Assembly: GCA_008828725.1 (NCBI GenBank)
Contig: MEHQ01001493.1
Location: 308,884 to 372,883, forward strand
DNA from: Saccharina japonica
Lineage: Eukaryota > Sar > Phaeophyceae > Laminariales > Laminariaceae
Reading direction: 5' to 3'
DNA length: 64,000 nucleotides
Shown here: positions 1-12,800 of the stretch, one piece after another
How the letters are laid out: each line of letters opens with the position of its first letter
How positions within the stretch are numbered: position 1 is the stretch's first letter
The notes under the pieces: generated by a model
Told to the model about the DNA's origin: nothing
The model's input: the letters and a program-made list of their open reading frames with translations, nothing else
The model's database searches: none
Program-made: the position numbers and the translations under genes

Positions 1-627
1 GGGAGGGAGAGGGGGGAGGGAGGGGCGGGGGGGGGGGGGGGGGGGGATAGGGAGGGGGGCGAGAGGAAGAGAGAGAGAGAGAGTCGTAAACCTTAAAAAT
101 AGAACGTCACTCTAAATTGCCAGAAATGATAGGTAGTTCCAGAAACGTGAGCGCATGTGCAAAAAGGAGACGGGCGGTACTTTCCCTCAGAGCATACACA
201 CGACCCTCGCAGCAGCAGCAGCACCAGCAGCACCAGCACCAGCAGAGCGAGAAACACTGACGATGTATATATAGATGGGCTGGTTGGCCGAAAGACGGAA
301 AATCTATGGTCACGGGAGTGGTCGGATATAGACTCTACAATCACCCCATGCCACTTGTAGCTCAGCTTTGTGCTACACCTCAGTCACCGCCTGCTTGCGT
401 GAACGATAACAAATGCAACACAACTACACCAGAGCGTGAATTAAAAAAAAAATAGCAACAACTAAAAAAAACAACACAGACACACAAAACGCCAAAACGC
501 CAAAAGCAAGCCTCCCCGAATAAAGAAGAAACAAAACACGAGCCTACGCTCTGCGGGGGTTGTTCCGCTTTTACACCAGCATCAGTTAAACCCCGCGACC
601 TCGCCACCCAACCAACCAACCACCCAC
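1..627. other. Left-edge sequence, no gene seen
   Basis: The first 50 bases are nearly pure G, followed by a short GA run, a CAG/CAC-rich stretch near 210-245 and A-rich sequence near 440-500. It should be intron of the MMS19 gene, because the family's C-terminal exon (basic HEAT repeat with the LDD-KR-VR type motif) is still missing at 628. I looked for that exon on the minus strand here and did not find it, so it probably lies beyond the left edge. Confidence 0.5.
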
Positions 628-897
628 CTGCGTCCTGAAGGGGTGCAGGCGCGAGTAGGGCAGCGCCGTCAAGCCCATCAGGCACTGCACCGCCCTGAAG
701 CGATCCACCGCGCTCACCCCTCCCCCGTCGTCGTACGGCACGGGCTTCTCCCTTCGACGATCATCACCACCCCCCCCGCCGCCGCCGCTACTGCTGCTGC
801 CGCGGCTGCCACCTCGGCCCTCCGCTAAGGATAGCAGCAGCGGTATCACGGAAGACATGTGCTGGCCGAATGCGGCGAGGAAATCCCCCGACAGCGC
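628..897 (-). CDS. MMS19: MMS19 exon, penultimate C-terminal HEAT repeats
   Basis: 90 codons, phase 0 at both ends, with acceptor CCCAG/GCG and donor CAG/GTGGGT. It encodes ALSGDFLAAFGQHM then, after a Gly/Ser-rich insert, FRAVQCLMGLTALPYSRLHP. This aligns with the human MMS19 segment reading RIAALQCMHALTRLPTPVLL. The protein must continue beyond the donor, since the last conserved HEAT repeat is absent. Confidence 0.87.
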
Positions 898-3800
898 CTG
901 GGAGCATCGGCCAGCATCGACGAGGCGGAGGGCGTTGGCGGGGGGGGGGGGGGGGGGGGGAGGGGCGACTGTTTTCCGTCGAGGTTTGGTCGTTTCCACC
1001 GAGACAGGGTGGATTGTTAGGGTCCAAACTTAGCCACCATTAAGGGGGGGGGGAGGAGGGGGGGGTCGTGATTTTCGTCGAGGCCCGGTCGCCGCCAATT
1101 GGTCCGGTAAAATCAGCAGCGCCAAGTTTGGCCCGGTTTTGCTCGCAGCATCGTTGGAACGCGTTGAACTTGTTGGGTTCCGCTTGGCTCGGTCCTGTCA
1201 AGGTCGGTCGGCCCTTCTTCACTAACACCACCAACTAATACCAACACCGACACTAACACTATCTCCGACATCAATACAACTGCCAATACCAACACCACCC
1301 ACACCACCAAGAACGCCAAAACCTAACACCAGCATCATCACCATCACCAATACCAATACCGCCATCACCACCGCCCTCCAACACCATTGCCAACTTCTCG
1401 ACCACCACCACCACCACCAAGAACACCACCCTCACAACTACCAACTACAAACACCACCCAACAACACCAGAGACTCTGCAGGCCTTCTCTGTCCCCTCCC
1501 CCCTCTCCTCCCCCTCTCTCTCGGCGGCCTCCGCTACCTGAAACGTTTCCAGTGCCGCCGCCTGAAGCGGTGGGTACTCCGAGCCCAAGGCCTGCACAAG
1601 CGCCACCACGACAGCTTCCAGTTCCTGCGACATCGCCTCCGGAGGCACTCCCCTCGCCAGGTGAAGCAGCGCAAGCAAGGCGGGGACGCGTTTGTCCGCT
1701 CCCCTCCCTGTAGATGCCGCATTACTCTCTGCAGCTCTTCCCCCTCCGTCTCTGCTGTTGCCGAGTCGGGTGGAAATGTCCTGGACCGAATCGTCGTCCG
1801 AATCGGTAGTGTTCTCTTCTGTGATGGTTCGGACGCCGGTTGCTCCGGCCGTCGACCCCCCTCCCGCCCCCCCCCCCGCCCCCCCCCCCGCCCCCCCCCC
1901 CGCCCCCCCCCCCGCCCCCCCCCCCGCCCCCCCCCCCGCCCCCCCCCCCGCCACCGCCCTTGCCCCCCTCGCGGCGGCTAGCAGCTTGGGGAACGTCTGG
2001 CGAAAGATATAAAAACGAGCGAACAAAAAAAATGCACGGCAGGGGAGGCGCGGAGGAATCGTATCGGGTCGTATCATATTGTGTCGTTTTGTACTATATA
2101 GTATCGTACCGTTACGTACCACGTCGTATTTAATATTTTATCGGGTCATACCGTTCATATATCATCTCGTGTTTTATGGTACATATGGTATGGTGTGATA
2201 CAAAAACCAAACACCAAAAATCAACAGTAACACCCCAACACCGAACACCAAAAGCCCCAACACCAAAACCAACACCAACACTAATACCCAACACGTAAAT
2301 CAACACCATAACCAATTCCCAACACCGGTAGACGCGTGCTACAATAGAGGTATATGTCTAGGTACCAAATGGACATTTTCTCGGAATACTTTCACTTTTC
2401 ATCTCCGGCCGCGGGTCTTTTCTCGCGCTATCGGCTGCGGGGCACGCGGGGGGCCCGCGTGTACACCACGGCGCAAGTGCGGGTCCCGGTCGAAGACCAT
2501 GGGGCGCGCTCTGGGCCTTCGAAGTCGCGAAATCTGGCAAATAACTCAGGGGAGACGTTCCGACTTGACACCGCCGTGCAGCTACATGAAAAACCTGCCG
2601 TACGACTTTTGTTTATCCGTGTGAATTTGCATGGTTCATTTTTGACAAGCCGCATGAACGGAACGCACACAGCACGCGCCACGGACGAGACAACAAGGAC
2701 CACACCCACATGGAACGAGGCACACATCCAGAGCCATGCATCAGTAGTAGTTAATACATTGTTGCATGGTCTGCTCTCTATGGGTTGTGTACAGCAGTAG
2801 CAGTTGTACAACACGCTTCAAAACTTACACGCGCATTCTTTATGCAAATTTGTAATTTGGTTCTAATATTATTTTGGAATCTACGTAGAGTATACATACA
2901 TACATGCACAGAGCACAGGTCTACAAGTACGTATATATGTACAGCAGTACAGCAGTAAGAGTGCTACTGCTGCTGTACTTTACGGGAACTGGTGTCTAGT
3001 CTAGACTACATACTACAAAGCAGCCAAGGCGCCCCTTATCGAACAGCACAGCAGTACGGCAGAAGAAGCTGCAGAACACAAAGCAGCCAGCCGCTGTTCA
3101 GATTGTTGCGTTTGTGGCGGCTGTTGTTGTGTCCTCTGTATGCGTGCGTTGGGCCTGTAGTAAACAGCTACGAGTAGCAGGAGGAATCCAGCAGATCTAG
3201 TTGTGACAGCTACGTACGAACAACGAGTACTGCTTTGCTGTGCTCTGTCTTTCATTGTGTATGCGTGTGTGTTTGATGTATGCGATTCCGGCTTGCACAG
3301 CATTCGCATCCTCAGCACGGCGTGCGTCCACCTGTGCTTGCACTGCAGCTACAGCGGCATGCGCATTATCTTCTGCCCGGGTTTGCGCAGCAGCCAAAGC
3401 CGCCTGAACGTCGTGCGCAGCACCTGTAGCTCTGACTCTGCTGCACTGCGCTATCACGTGCAGGTCACAACTACGAACTGGACCAGGTGTACATCACGGG
3501 CTACTATTAAGAGCTATGCCAATGGGAAAGCAAAGTTGGAAGTCGATCTTTGAAATATTTGCCTGGAATTTTCAGGCTGAAGATCCGCTCGTACCGCCGC
3601 TGTGGGAAAAAAGGGAAAAAATTGTTTGATTTTTTCATATTTTTTTTCTAACGGCTGCAGGCGGCGCAATTTGCTTTTTCTCATCGCAAATCGTCAACAC
3701 CCCGATAAAAATCAGCTCGTGCGACGATAGACCTTCGATCTCGACGTAGACTCAGCCCACAGCCAAACCGCTTCGGGTCGGGCAAGGCCAACGAGTGTAG

Positions 3801-6800
3801 ATAACGGCCTCGAATGTATAAGGTAGATCCATGGTCTAGGGGGCGAGAGATTTCCGGCGGCGTCCTACGCTCTTCTCCCAAACCCGAAAAAAAACCTATT
3901 TGTTGCCATTTGAGGCGGATGGAGAATTTTTGTCATCTGTTTTATGCACACCAGCGGCCAATTGTCTGTTTATCATACGCCTCGCCAGCGCGCGCCACAT
4001 ATCACCGGCCATCGTGTGAACACGGTGACCCTAGGGTGGGTCGGAGCCCGTAACGAGCGCACCGCGTTCAGAATTCATGACGCAGTCGTTGGTTTTGTCG
4101 ATCCATGTTTGTCGAGGACTCGGAATCTCGCCGCTTCGAACTAAGATCGGCTTGAGTTTTTCTCAAGCCGATCTTGTCCCAACATCGGCTTGAGAATTGC
4201 CTTTTTCGGGCTTTTCCAAAAGTTGGGAATATTCCGTTTGAAGAATCGGTCCCATAGCAAGCTTGTTGTGGAAAAATCTGGCGGGGATCTTAGGAATTCA
4301 AACTTTTTAGGGTAACTTTGCTTTCCCATTGGCATAGGTCTAATACCTTCTGCATTCATCTGATTGGCCAAACTTCTTACGTACGTACAAAACTCACATT
4401 CTCTCATTCTTCCGAGATTATTCTGACTCTGATTTTAATATCACCCGTGCTTTACAGCAACGATTAAAAACAACAAAACCGCTAATAACACCCGTCACGG
4501 ATATGGATAACACTTCATACTCGCCGAGAATTTGGGCCCAGGGCACTCGGATGCAAAGCTATTCGACGGGCACCCTTAGACGACTCGGCTGCTAAACGCG
4601 TACCAGGGTATCCGCCCAAAAGGTATTACGTACGAGTGAATACTCTTATCTAGGACCGGGGCGGGACTCGTCGAGCAACAGCTCTGTCATAACTATCTTC
4701 TCCCTGTATACTCAGCTGTACAGCGCAGAACAGCTGTGATAACTGCAGTATCACTGTGGGATCGACTTTAAATCCTCGAAAAATAGTAAGATCGACTTCA
4801 GAAACAAAACAAGTCGTTGAGCCTGGACACCAACCTGAAGTTTATGAACACCGGGAGCCCACTGTACCTCAAATACGATATCATCTCGTGACAGTTGTTT
4901 GGTTAGGAATGGCCGTCGCTACTACGTCTACAGTCTATGCCACAGGTTTGCTCCAAAAATTAAACTATGAAGCATGTGCGATCTATTTTCACCTTGCGAC
5001 ACCCCCGGGATTTCCAGTGACCAACATCCCGAAGGGGAACCTTGTACGGTATACCTTATTTTGGCTAAAATGGTTTCTGAATGACCGGGGTCCTTGGCCC
5101 AAAATTGTCGTGTTTTCACTGGCACATTGCAATACTGTTCGCTGTATACGTAGGCAATGAGATTGTTTACGGAGTGAAACAGCGCTTTTATTTTCGTCCA
5201 AAATCATTTTTTTTACTTACTATTAGTATAGAGCTCCTCAAGTGACCACCCTCAGAAGGCAAAAACATGGCCTGTATGCAGGTGCACCTCTACCGTAGAG
5301 CTTCCATCGGTACTAAAGCTCAAAACACCAAAATCAACAACACTAAAACCCAATACCGAAACCAACGCAAAAAATCCAACACCTAAACTCGACACAAAAA
5401 AAAACAGCCCGAAAACTCAACACCAAACAAAAACCAGCCTCAAAACTCAACACCAAAACCCCCAACACCAAAAATCCAACGCCAAAACACCAAAATCCAA
5501 CGCCACACCCATTCTTCAAATTCCCATTTCACCTGCACGAAAAACCGCTGCCTCCAGAGGGGGGACACCCGTGCCCCGCCTCCGCCCCTGCTACCGCTTC
5601 CGCCACCTTCAGCGTCCGTCCTGAGAGCTTCCCCTCCTTCCCCGAGCGCGATACCGAACGCGGCCGAAGCGGCTAGGGCCCGGGCGCTTTGCCGCCCCAT
5701 CCCCGCCCCCCTCCCCGCCTCCGAAGAAACAGTTGCGTCGCCGTTAGCGTCAGTGAAGCCAGTAGCGGTGTTTTGTACCGGGGCCTGTTCGTCCGCCCCT
5801 GGGGCCTGATATTTGTTTAGCGCGTCACGGGGCGGGGGAGAAGGGAGGGGAGGGGGGGGAGGGAGGTGAGGCAGGGGGGCTTGTGTCGAGGGATGTCGGC
5901 GGGTCTTTCTTGGCACAGAGCCGGTCGGCCGATGCGTGTATTCAACGGCAACAATAGCGGCATTAGGTGAAGTGGCAAACGACCGAGGGAGGGGGGACGA
6001 TAGCGCAGCTACTCGCTACCCCCTGTCAACGACTACTGTAATAGGCAGCAAACACGCGAGGGGGGGGGGCGTACTCATTTGTTGCTTGCCTTAGTCATTT
6101 GACCCTTGACCACATACCGAGGGGGGCCGGGTTGGGGGGGTGTACTTCATGTCGGCCAGGATGGCCCCCCTGTGCACGGCGTAGCTGCAGTTATGACCAT
6201 AAGACCCTCGCATCCCTTACAATTTTCCGGGACCGCCGCGAGCTCGCGCGTTCGGAGTTTTCACAACCTATAACTTTCACTAGGCTAGCGACATTGGCTT
6301 GCACCAAGCGCGAAGTCTACCGCCGTGAGGGTAATTGGGGCCGAGTCGCATGGAGGTGGTGAGCTGCATCCTGGCCTAAAAAGGGAAAAAAAAACCGCCT
6401 CTGAGGTACGCCTCGCCCCGACGAGACTTGCATATGGGACGGGACAGCTTTCAATGATCTCGCCCTGATGGATGTTAATTCTAATTTCTTGGTGTTCTCT
6501 CGAAGCGTCAGCGTGGAGCTTGGCACCTTCCGGAGACAGGCCAATGGGTCTTTACTCATCGTAACTGTCCTCAGTCGCGGAGTCGCCTTACGATCATTAA
6601 CACTACGTGATCAAAGCCCGACCATTCCTTGCGGAACCGGCCAAAGGTCGTCCACCCCGCACAAATGAATCTACTCTCGACGCGCCAGCTTGGTGACCGC
6701 TCCCGTATGCGCCAAAACAAAATAAACAAAAAAAAAAAAACGGCACCCTGGTTGTCTAGCTCACGCAGCGAGTGGCGTGTTTTACAGCGTCGTTGCCAAC

Positions 6801-9800
6801 CGACGCCAACCCAACCTATAAATATATCATATATTTATAGGAGGGGAGGGGGGGGAGAAAGGCAATGCCTTTACAACAAACACAATGCCCTGTATTTAGA
6901 CTCATTTAGGTTCGTTGCTCTTCTTACGTTGTGCCAGTAGTTAATAACAATCCCGTTGATGAATTAAAATGGGCAATAACAACAACTGAAGACCCACCAG
7001 AAGCCCGCAGAGCATCTCCACCAACTCCGAACACTCCTTCCCCAGTCGCCCCCGCATCGCCACCGCCTTCACCGTCCAAGCCAAGCACTGCACCGGCCCT
7101 ACCCCATTCCCATCGCCACTCCCGCCCTCCACCACCGCCGCTTCCACATTCATGGCGTCCAACGGCCGCGACCCACCCCCCTCCCCGCTCCCCGGCGAAG
7201 ACGAAAACGCCTCTTTGAGGGCGTTCAACACGAGCGCCACCGCGGAGTCTAGCTCCTGTCCCGGCGCAAGCTTGTTCAGGACGGCCGCGAGGCACTGGCA
7301 GCAAGGCGCCACGGCCGCGCCGCCGCCACCCCCACCGCCCCCACCGCTACTGCCACCACCACCACCACCACCACCACCACCGCCGCCACCGCCGCCGCTA
7401 TCACTACCGCCGCCGGTCGTTAACCCTGCCGCCCCCTCGGCGAGCGCTGCGGCGAGCAGAGCGGGCACCGCCGCTGCCGCCGCGCCTCCCGGCCCCAGCG
7501 CTACCGACTCCGAACTCACGGCTCCCATCACCGCCGCCAACGCCGGCAGAAGCCCCCGCTCGCCGATGGCACCCCGGCCACCACTACCACCGCTAGCGCT
7601 AACCCCGACACCACCACAATCGCTACCCCTAAGGCTACTACTAACGCTGCTGTCGCCACCCCCACCTCTAACTCTACCGCTACCGCTGCTGCTGCCGCCG
7701 TTCGGACTTCCCGTTGCTGCTGCTGCAGGCGGGGAAGGGGGTAGGAGGTCGGACAACAGAGATGAGAGGAGAGCATCTTGGTCGGCGGCCGGCGCGGCTA
7801 GTGTGCAGGTGCGCACCGCCGATACCACGGAGCCGAGAGCGTTCTGGCTCACGCCTGGCGCCTCGCCCCCTCCTGCCGCCGCCGCCGCCGATAAGGGTGG
7901 CGATGCAAACGACAATGATGATGATCGTGTTGACACGTCCAAAGCAGCCAGGAGGAGGGGCAACCCCCACGGACCGTCACAGCTTTTTCCCGCTTCGGTA
8001 GCCGCCGCGGAAGCGGTAGCCGCGGCGGTAGCGGTAGCCGCGGCGGTAGCGGTAGCGGCGGCCGCGGATAATGGTGGCGGCGGCGGCGGTGGCGACGGCG
8101 GCTGTGCCTGACCCTGCACCTGCATCGGCTCCGATGTCGGCACATGCACCGGCACTTCCACCGAAATTGGCACCGACACTGGAGCCTGCCCGGAAATTCG
8201 CGCCGACTCTGGCGTTTGCCCCGTCTGTTGTACCGGCATATTCCCCGACATTTGAGCCGACATCGGCACTGTTGCGGTCGCGGGAGGGGCGTCTCCGCGG
8301 ATGAACGCGAGCAGTTCGGCGCCGTGGTCCCGCTTAACACCCCGCTTGAGGGTTACGTCGAGTGCCGCCAGGGTCAGCTCGGAGGCGAGACCGGGGAGGA
8401 AGGTCGGCTTGCCGTTACCGGTGATTGTGTCGCTGCCGCTGGCGGCAGCGGCAGTGTCAGTGGTGGTGGAAATCGAGGCTGTGCGTGAAAAAGCGTGGAA
8501 CGTCGGGAAAACGCGGAGGAATGGAGGGGGGGGGGGGGGGGGGGGAGTGATGCATATTTAGCGGCCAGGGGGAGGAGGGGGGAGGGGCATGTTAAGGGGC
8601 AGAGAGCGGCGGATAGGGTGGGTCAGGGAGGGAGGGAGGGAGGAAGCATGCTCGTCTTGTATGCGGGTATCGTTCCGAGCACAACCCAAACCGTAGAACG
8701 GTGGGAGACAGCGTGAGTCAAGACACATTTTCAGGCAGGCGGGTGCGGTTGGACCACGGTGGGTCAGTAAGGCAGTAAGGCAAATAGTTCCCTCATGCAC
8801 CCAGTTACCGCAGGATAATTAATGCCCTGGACCGATTCCTCCCTCCTTGTCCCCCCCCCCCCCCCCCCCCCCCCTCTCCCCTTCGCCTCCCTTTATTTAG
8901 TCTTGCAACGGGAATTTGTTAGGCCTGTTTTTCCTGACCACAGGCTAGATTTCGAGGGACATGACCTATTATTGTGACAACATCGTCATCATCACCATCA
9001 CCACCATACCATTGAATTTTCGAAAATTCAGGGCTGTTCACGGAGCACGATTCGACCCGCGGGTCGGGTTCACGAGGTGCTTCAAAATATCACGGGTCAG
9101 GTTGGGTCCGGTCGGGTCGGGACGGGTCGGGTCAGGAGATTTTCGAAATCTCACGGGTCGCGCTAGGCCACCCTGACCCGACCCGGCCCGCGAGGTTTGA
9201 CCTGACGCTTGAAAATCCGTGGGAAAAAAAAATCCACGCAGGGAGGCACGCTAGAAAATGACCCGCCCGGCCCGGCCCGGCCCGGCCCGACCGGCCCCGC
9301 CCCGCCCCGACCCGACCCGACCCGACCCGACCCGACCCGACCCGACCCGACCCGACCAATGAGATTACACACCACATTTGGTTCTGATTACTACTGGTAT
9401 GCTCCCCCGTAATACTTTTTTGGGGACAAACTACGTATAGAGTAAGAAGGGGATAATGCATGCGGTAGCGAAAGGGTAAGGGCTACCTCCCCCCCGCCCC
9501 CCCCCCCCCCGTCCCCCGCCTCGCCCCCCTCGCGTTGTAGCGGGACGCCAGGGTCTTATGGTCACACGAACTACGGCCCAGTTGGCAGCGACATGAGGAC
9601 ACCCCCCCCCCCCTACCTCCCGCTGCCGACATTGAACCCGACTTGGGCTTGACGCGCGAAACGTATATCACCCCCCTCCCCCCACCCACCCCTATGTTCA
9701 TACGACTACGGCCGTGCACGACATGAGTACACCCCCCCCTCACTCCCTCCCCTCTAACAAAAATACGCCGCTCAAAGCACGATAAACCCACCGGCTAACA

Positions 9801-12800
9801 TCGCCGACACCGCCACTTCGAACACTCCCGGGATGTCGCTCAGCTCCACGAGGGACGACAGCGCGCGCTCCAAGGCGGCCATTCCCGGCTTGATCTGCGT
9901 GCCATCATCGTCGCGATCGTTGCCTCCGCTGAGTCGAGTACTCATTGACGGCGGCGACGGCGGCAGCAGCAGCTGGAGTAGCGGAGGAACCGCGGTCTGG
10001 ATAACAATCAAGGCGTTCTCCTGGCGCCTCAAACCGATTGACCTTTTTTTTTGGCAACCGAAAACAAAAATTGAAAAGAAAACGAGTTTTAAGTAGACAA
10101 ACAAGCACAACAACAAAAACGGACACAATGAAACATAATACCCAAAAGACGGGCAGTTATTGAATTCAGCACAGACAAAAAAAAACGGACACAACATAAC
10201 AAGAAGGCCCCAAAAAGACGGTCAAGTTTTAGCCAAAACAAGCCAAGAAACAAACAAATCAGCAAAGCAGATGTAGACAAAACCTACCCCACCACCGCTA
10301 CCGCCGCCATCCCAGCCACTGGCCAACACCACCACCACCACCACCACCACCACCAGTACCACCAACATGACTCCTGCCGGCCAACACCGCCAGCAACACC
10401 ACCGTCCAAGGCTACCAAAAGCACCAACACCAACATCCCAACACCAACATCCCAACACAAACACCAACATCACCACCACTACCACCAACCATAACCACCA
10501 CCACCACCACGNNNNNNNNNNNNNNNNNNNNNNNNNNNNNNNNNNNNNNNNNNNNNNNNNNNNNNNNNNNNNNNNNNNNNNNNNNNNNNNNNNNNNNNGG
10601 CCCCCCCCCCCCCCCCCCCCCCCTCCCCTCCCTCCACGCTGCGCGAGTCTGCTAAGGTTGCGACGGGATCTCGAGCGACGGCACGCTCTGCGCGATGCGC
10701 AATTGGTCCCACGGGTGTGTACGTCAAAACGTAGCGTGGGGCCGGCCGGTGAGGTGGCTGCGTAGTTTTTTTTCATTAGGGGGGGGGCTCGGTTCCTGGT
10801 GCGTTTTTTGTGCCGATCAGCGACTCCACTGTGGCGAACGCAACGAACTTTCGTTCGCGGTCTTGAAACTACTGTAGTATGGGGTGGGCTAATGTAGTAA
10901 ATAGGACCTACGGTACACACTAAAACCTATATATTTACCCCCGCAGAGCTCTCTTTACCCAGCGGTACCTCATACCACAAGGGGTCCTTAAACCCCCTGA
11001 ATATCTTCTGAACATCGCGCACAACACTGGTGATTAACGTTCGCTCTTCGGAAGATTGTCAGAGTTACCTCTGGCACCGCCTTCGCGCGCCTGCGCATAG
11101 CGCCCCTCTTTGTGATCAAGCACTCAACCCCGAGCCGTAAATACCCGTTGGCGCTGGAACCACTGGACCGAATTACTCTGATCCTGACAACTCATCCTGC
11201 AAAGGGACCAAGCCGTGGGCAAATCATACCCACGTGACCACATACATCACCTGTGGCATGTATGCCAAGTAACGAACCAGATGGAGTGTTGCCACTCCGA
11301 GAAAATGATAATGAGTCAAATCGTTCTGCAGTAGGAATATGATGTGTATAAACGTGCTTAATAATCACTGTCTCGGCGACAGAGTTCACGGCGATTGTGC
11401 TACGGAGACAAAGTCACCTGTCGCCTGGGAACGGGTGTAACGTTCCCGGTTCATCAAAGGTTCCTATGCAACACGAAGAAGTATAATTCGTAAAAGACAT
11501 CCATCGCTAACTGGTACTAAGTACCCCCCTGCGCAGTATCGCCACTCGTATTGCGAGTCTCAAGTCCAATCGGATTACTCAAATCGTCAAAATATTCCAA
11601 GAATTCAGCGAATGTAACTCGCTGATACATCTCCAACGGACTGTGGATATCACTATCCTCGTAAGTATGAACAGAGATCAGAGCATGGGCCTGCGATGTC
11701 GTACATTCAACGACTCACCTCGAAAGTCGCTCAAGCCAATCCTAAAACACGTACGTAGCCCTCGGCCCCCCGCACTCTAGTGTCGCCCCCGTCAGGAGGT
11801 TAACTGCCACACAGTTATATATTCCCCTAAAAAAAGTGAGTTAACCGAACCATAACCTTGGTAACTGGTTGAGCACTGCGTGATCGCTACCAGATTTTGC
11901 GAACGCCGGCGTGCTTTAAGCTGCTTTTTAACCGTCAAATTCGCATTTCGCGGCCAAAAGAACCGGAGCCACCAACCGAAACATATGAGGGGTTCCAACG
12001 CATCCTCCGAGGCTTGGAACTGTAATTCCAATGAGAATAGAAATACCTAGGCCGCAACCGCTGGCCAGCTTAACAGGCAGCAGCCCTGTCTGTTCGCACA
12101 CTGTTCTAAACCAGTCTGGCCAAGCTACTGTTCCGTGCTGTACCCCATTGGTTAATTCCAACTCACACGATCAACCCAAAACAGTGGCCGCCGTTTTCTC
12201 GTTCTTGTTTTAGCACGATATAACAACGCCTAATTCCTCTTCTCTTAGACCAACAAACAACATAACTATCCTTGGAATCGTGTTCGATCTCGAAATTAAA
12301 TATTCCTCCTTTTTACCAAACATAGTTGGCCCTATTCATTACTCTTTTACTTAATTAAATAGGTTTGGTACCTATATACTATGGTCCCGTAAGCTCCCAT
12401 AATATTTCCGGGGCAGACATTTCTTTCGGGCTAGACATTTTACACAAAACACATAATCACCCAATAATACCCCCCCCCCCCCGTCTTCCGTCTCGAAAGG
12501 GGATGCGATGGCAATGGCAATGACTAAGGCCAGCACAATGAGTAGCCCCCCCCCCCCCCCCACCAGCCTCCTTCACCTCAAAGGCCGCAAGCAAAAAGCG
12601 CACCTACCGTGCCCTCTCTCGGCACCCCCTTCCTCCCGCTCCGTCTCGTCCCCACTCCTTGGCCCACCGACCCCCCCAAGAGTCGGGCGCAACCAAAACC
12701 GCCACCAGCTCGCCTACGACACGCTTAACGTCGTCCTCCCCCACTAGTGGCACGGGGGGGCGGGTGATCATGTCGCTCAGGCCTTGCGCGGCAACGCACA

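Larger units (their letters stand above)
1997..5532 (-). other. MMS19 intron: repeat-bearing, no exon seen
   Basis: It holds an ACC/CAA-rich stretch at 2,200-2,330, GTAC-rich sequence at 2,880-3,190, the 0.8-kb terminal-inverted-repeat element at 3,514-4,337, a perfect hairpin at 4,143-4,175, a copy at 4,985-5,330 of repeats found elsewhere in the window, and ACACCAAAA-type low complexity at 5,310-5,510. No plausible exon was recognised on either strand. Confidence 0.6.

Noticed and set aside
4143-4175. Bacterial-type terminator or bacterial DNA insertion
   Set aside because: The hairpin sits in a repeat element with inverted ends. Spliceosomal introns and repeats surround it, and no bacterial gene is near.
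7152-8111. 319-codon plus-strand frame rich in Pro and Ala
   Set aside because: It is the reverse reading of the GC-rich MMS19 exon at 6,998-8,478, whose minus-strand frame has family motifs and consistent splice phases.
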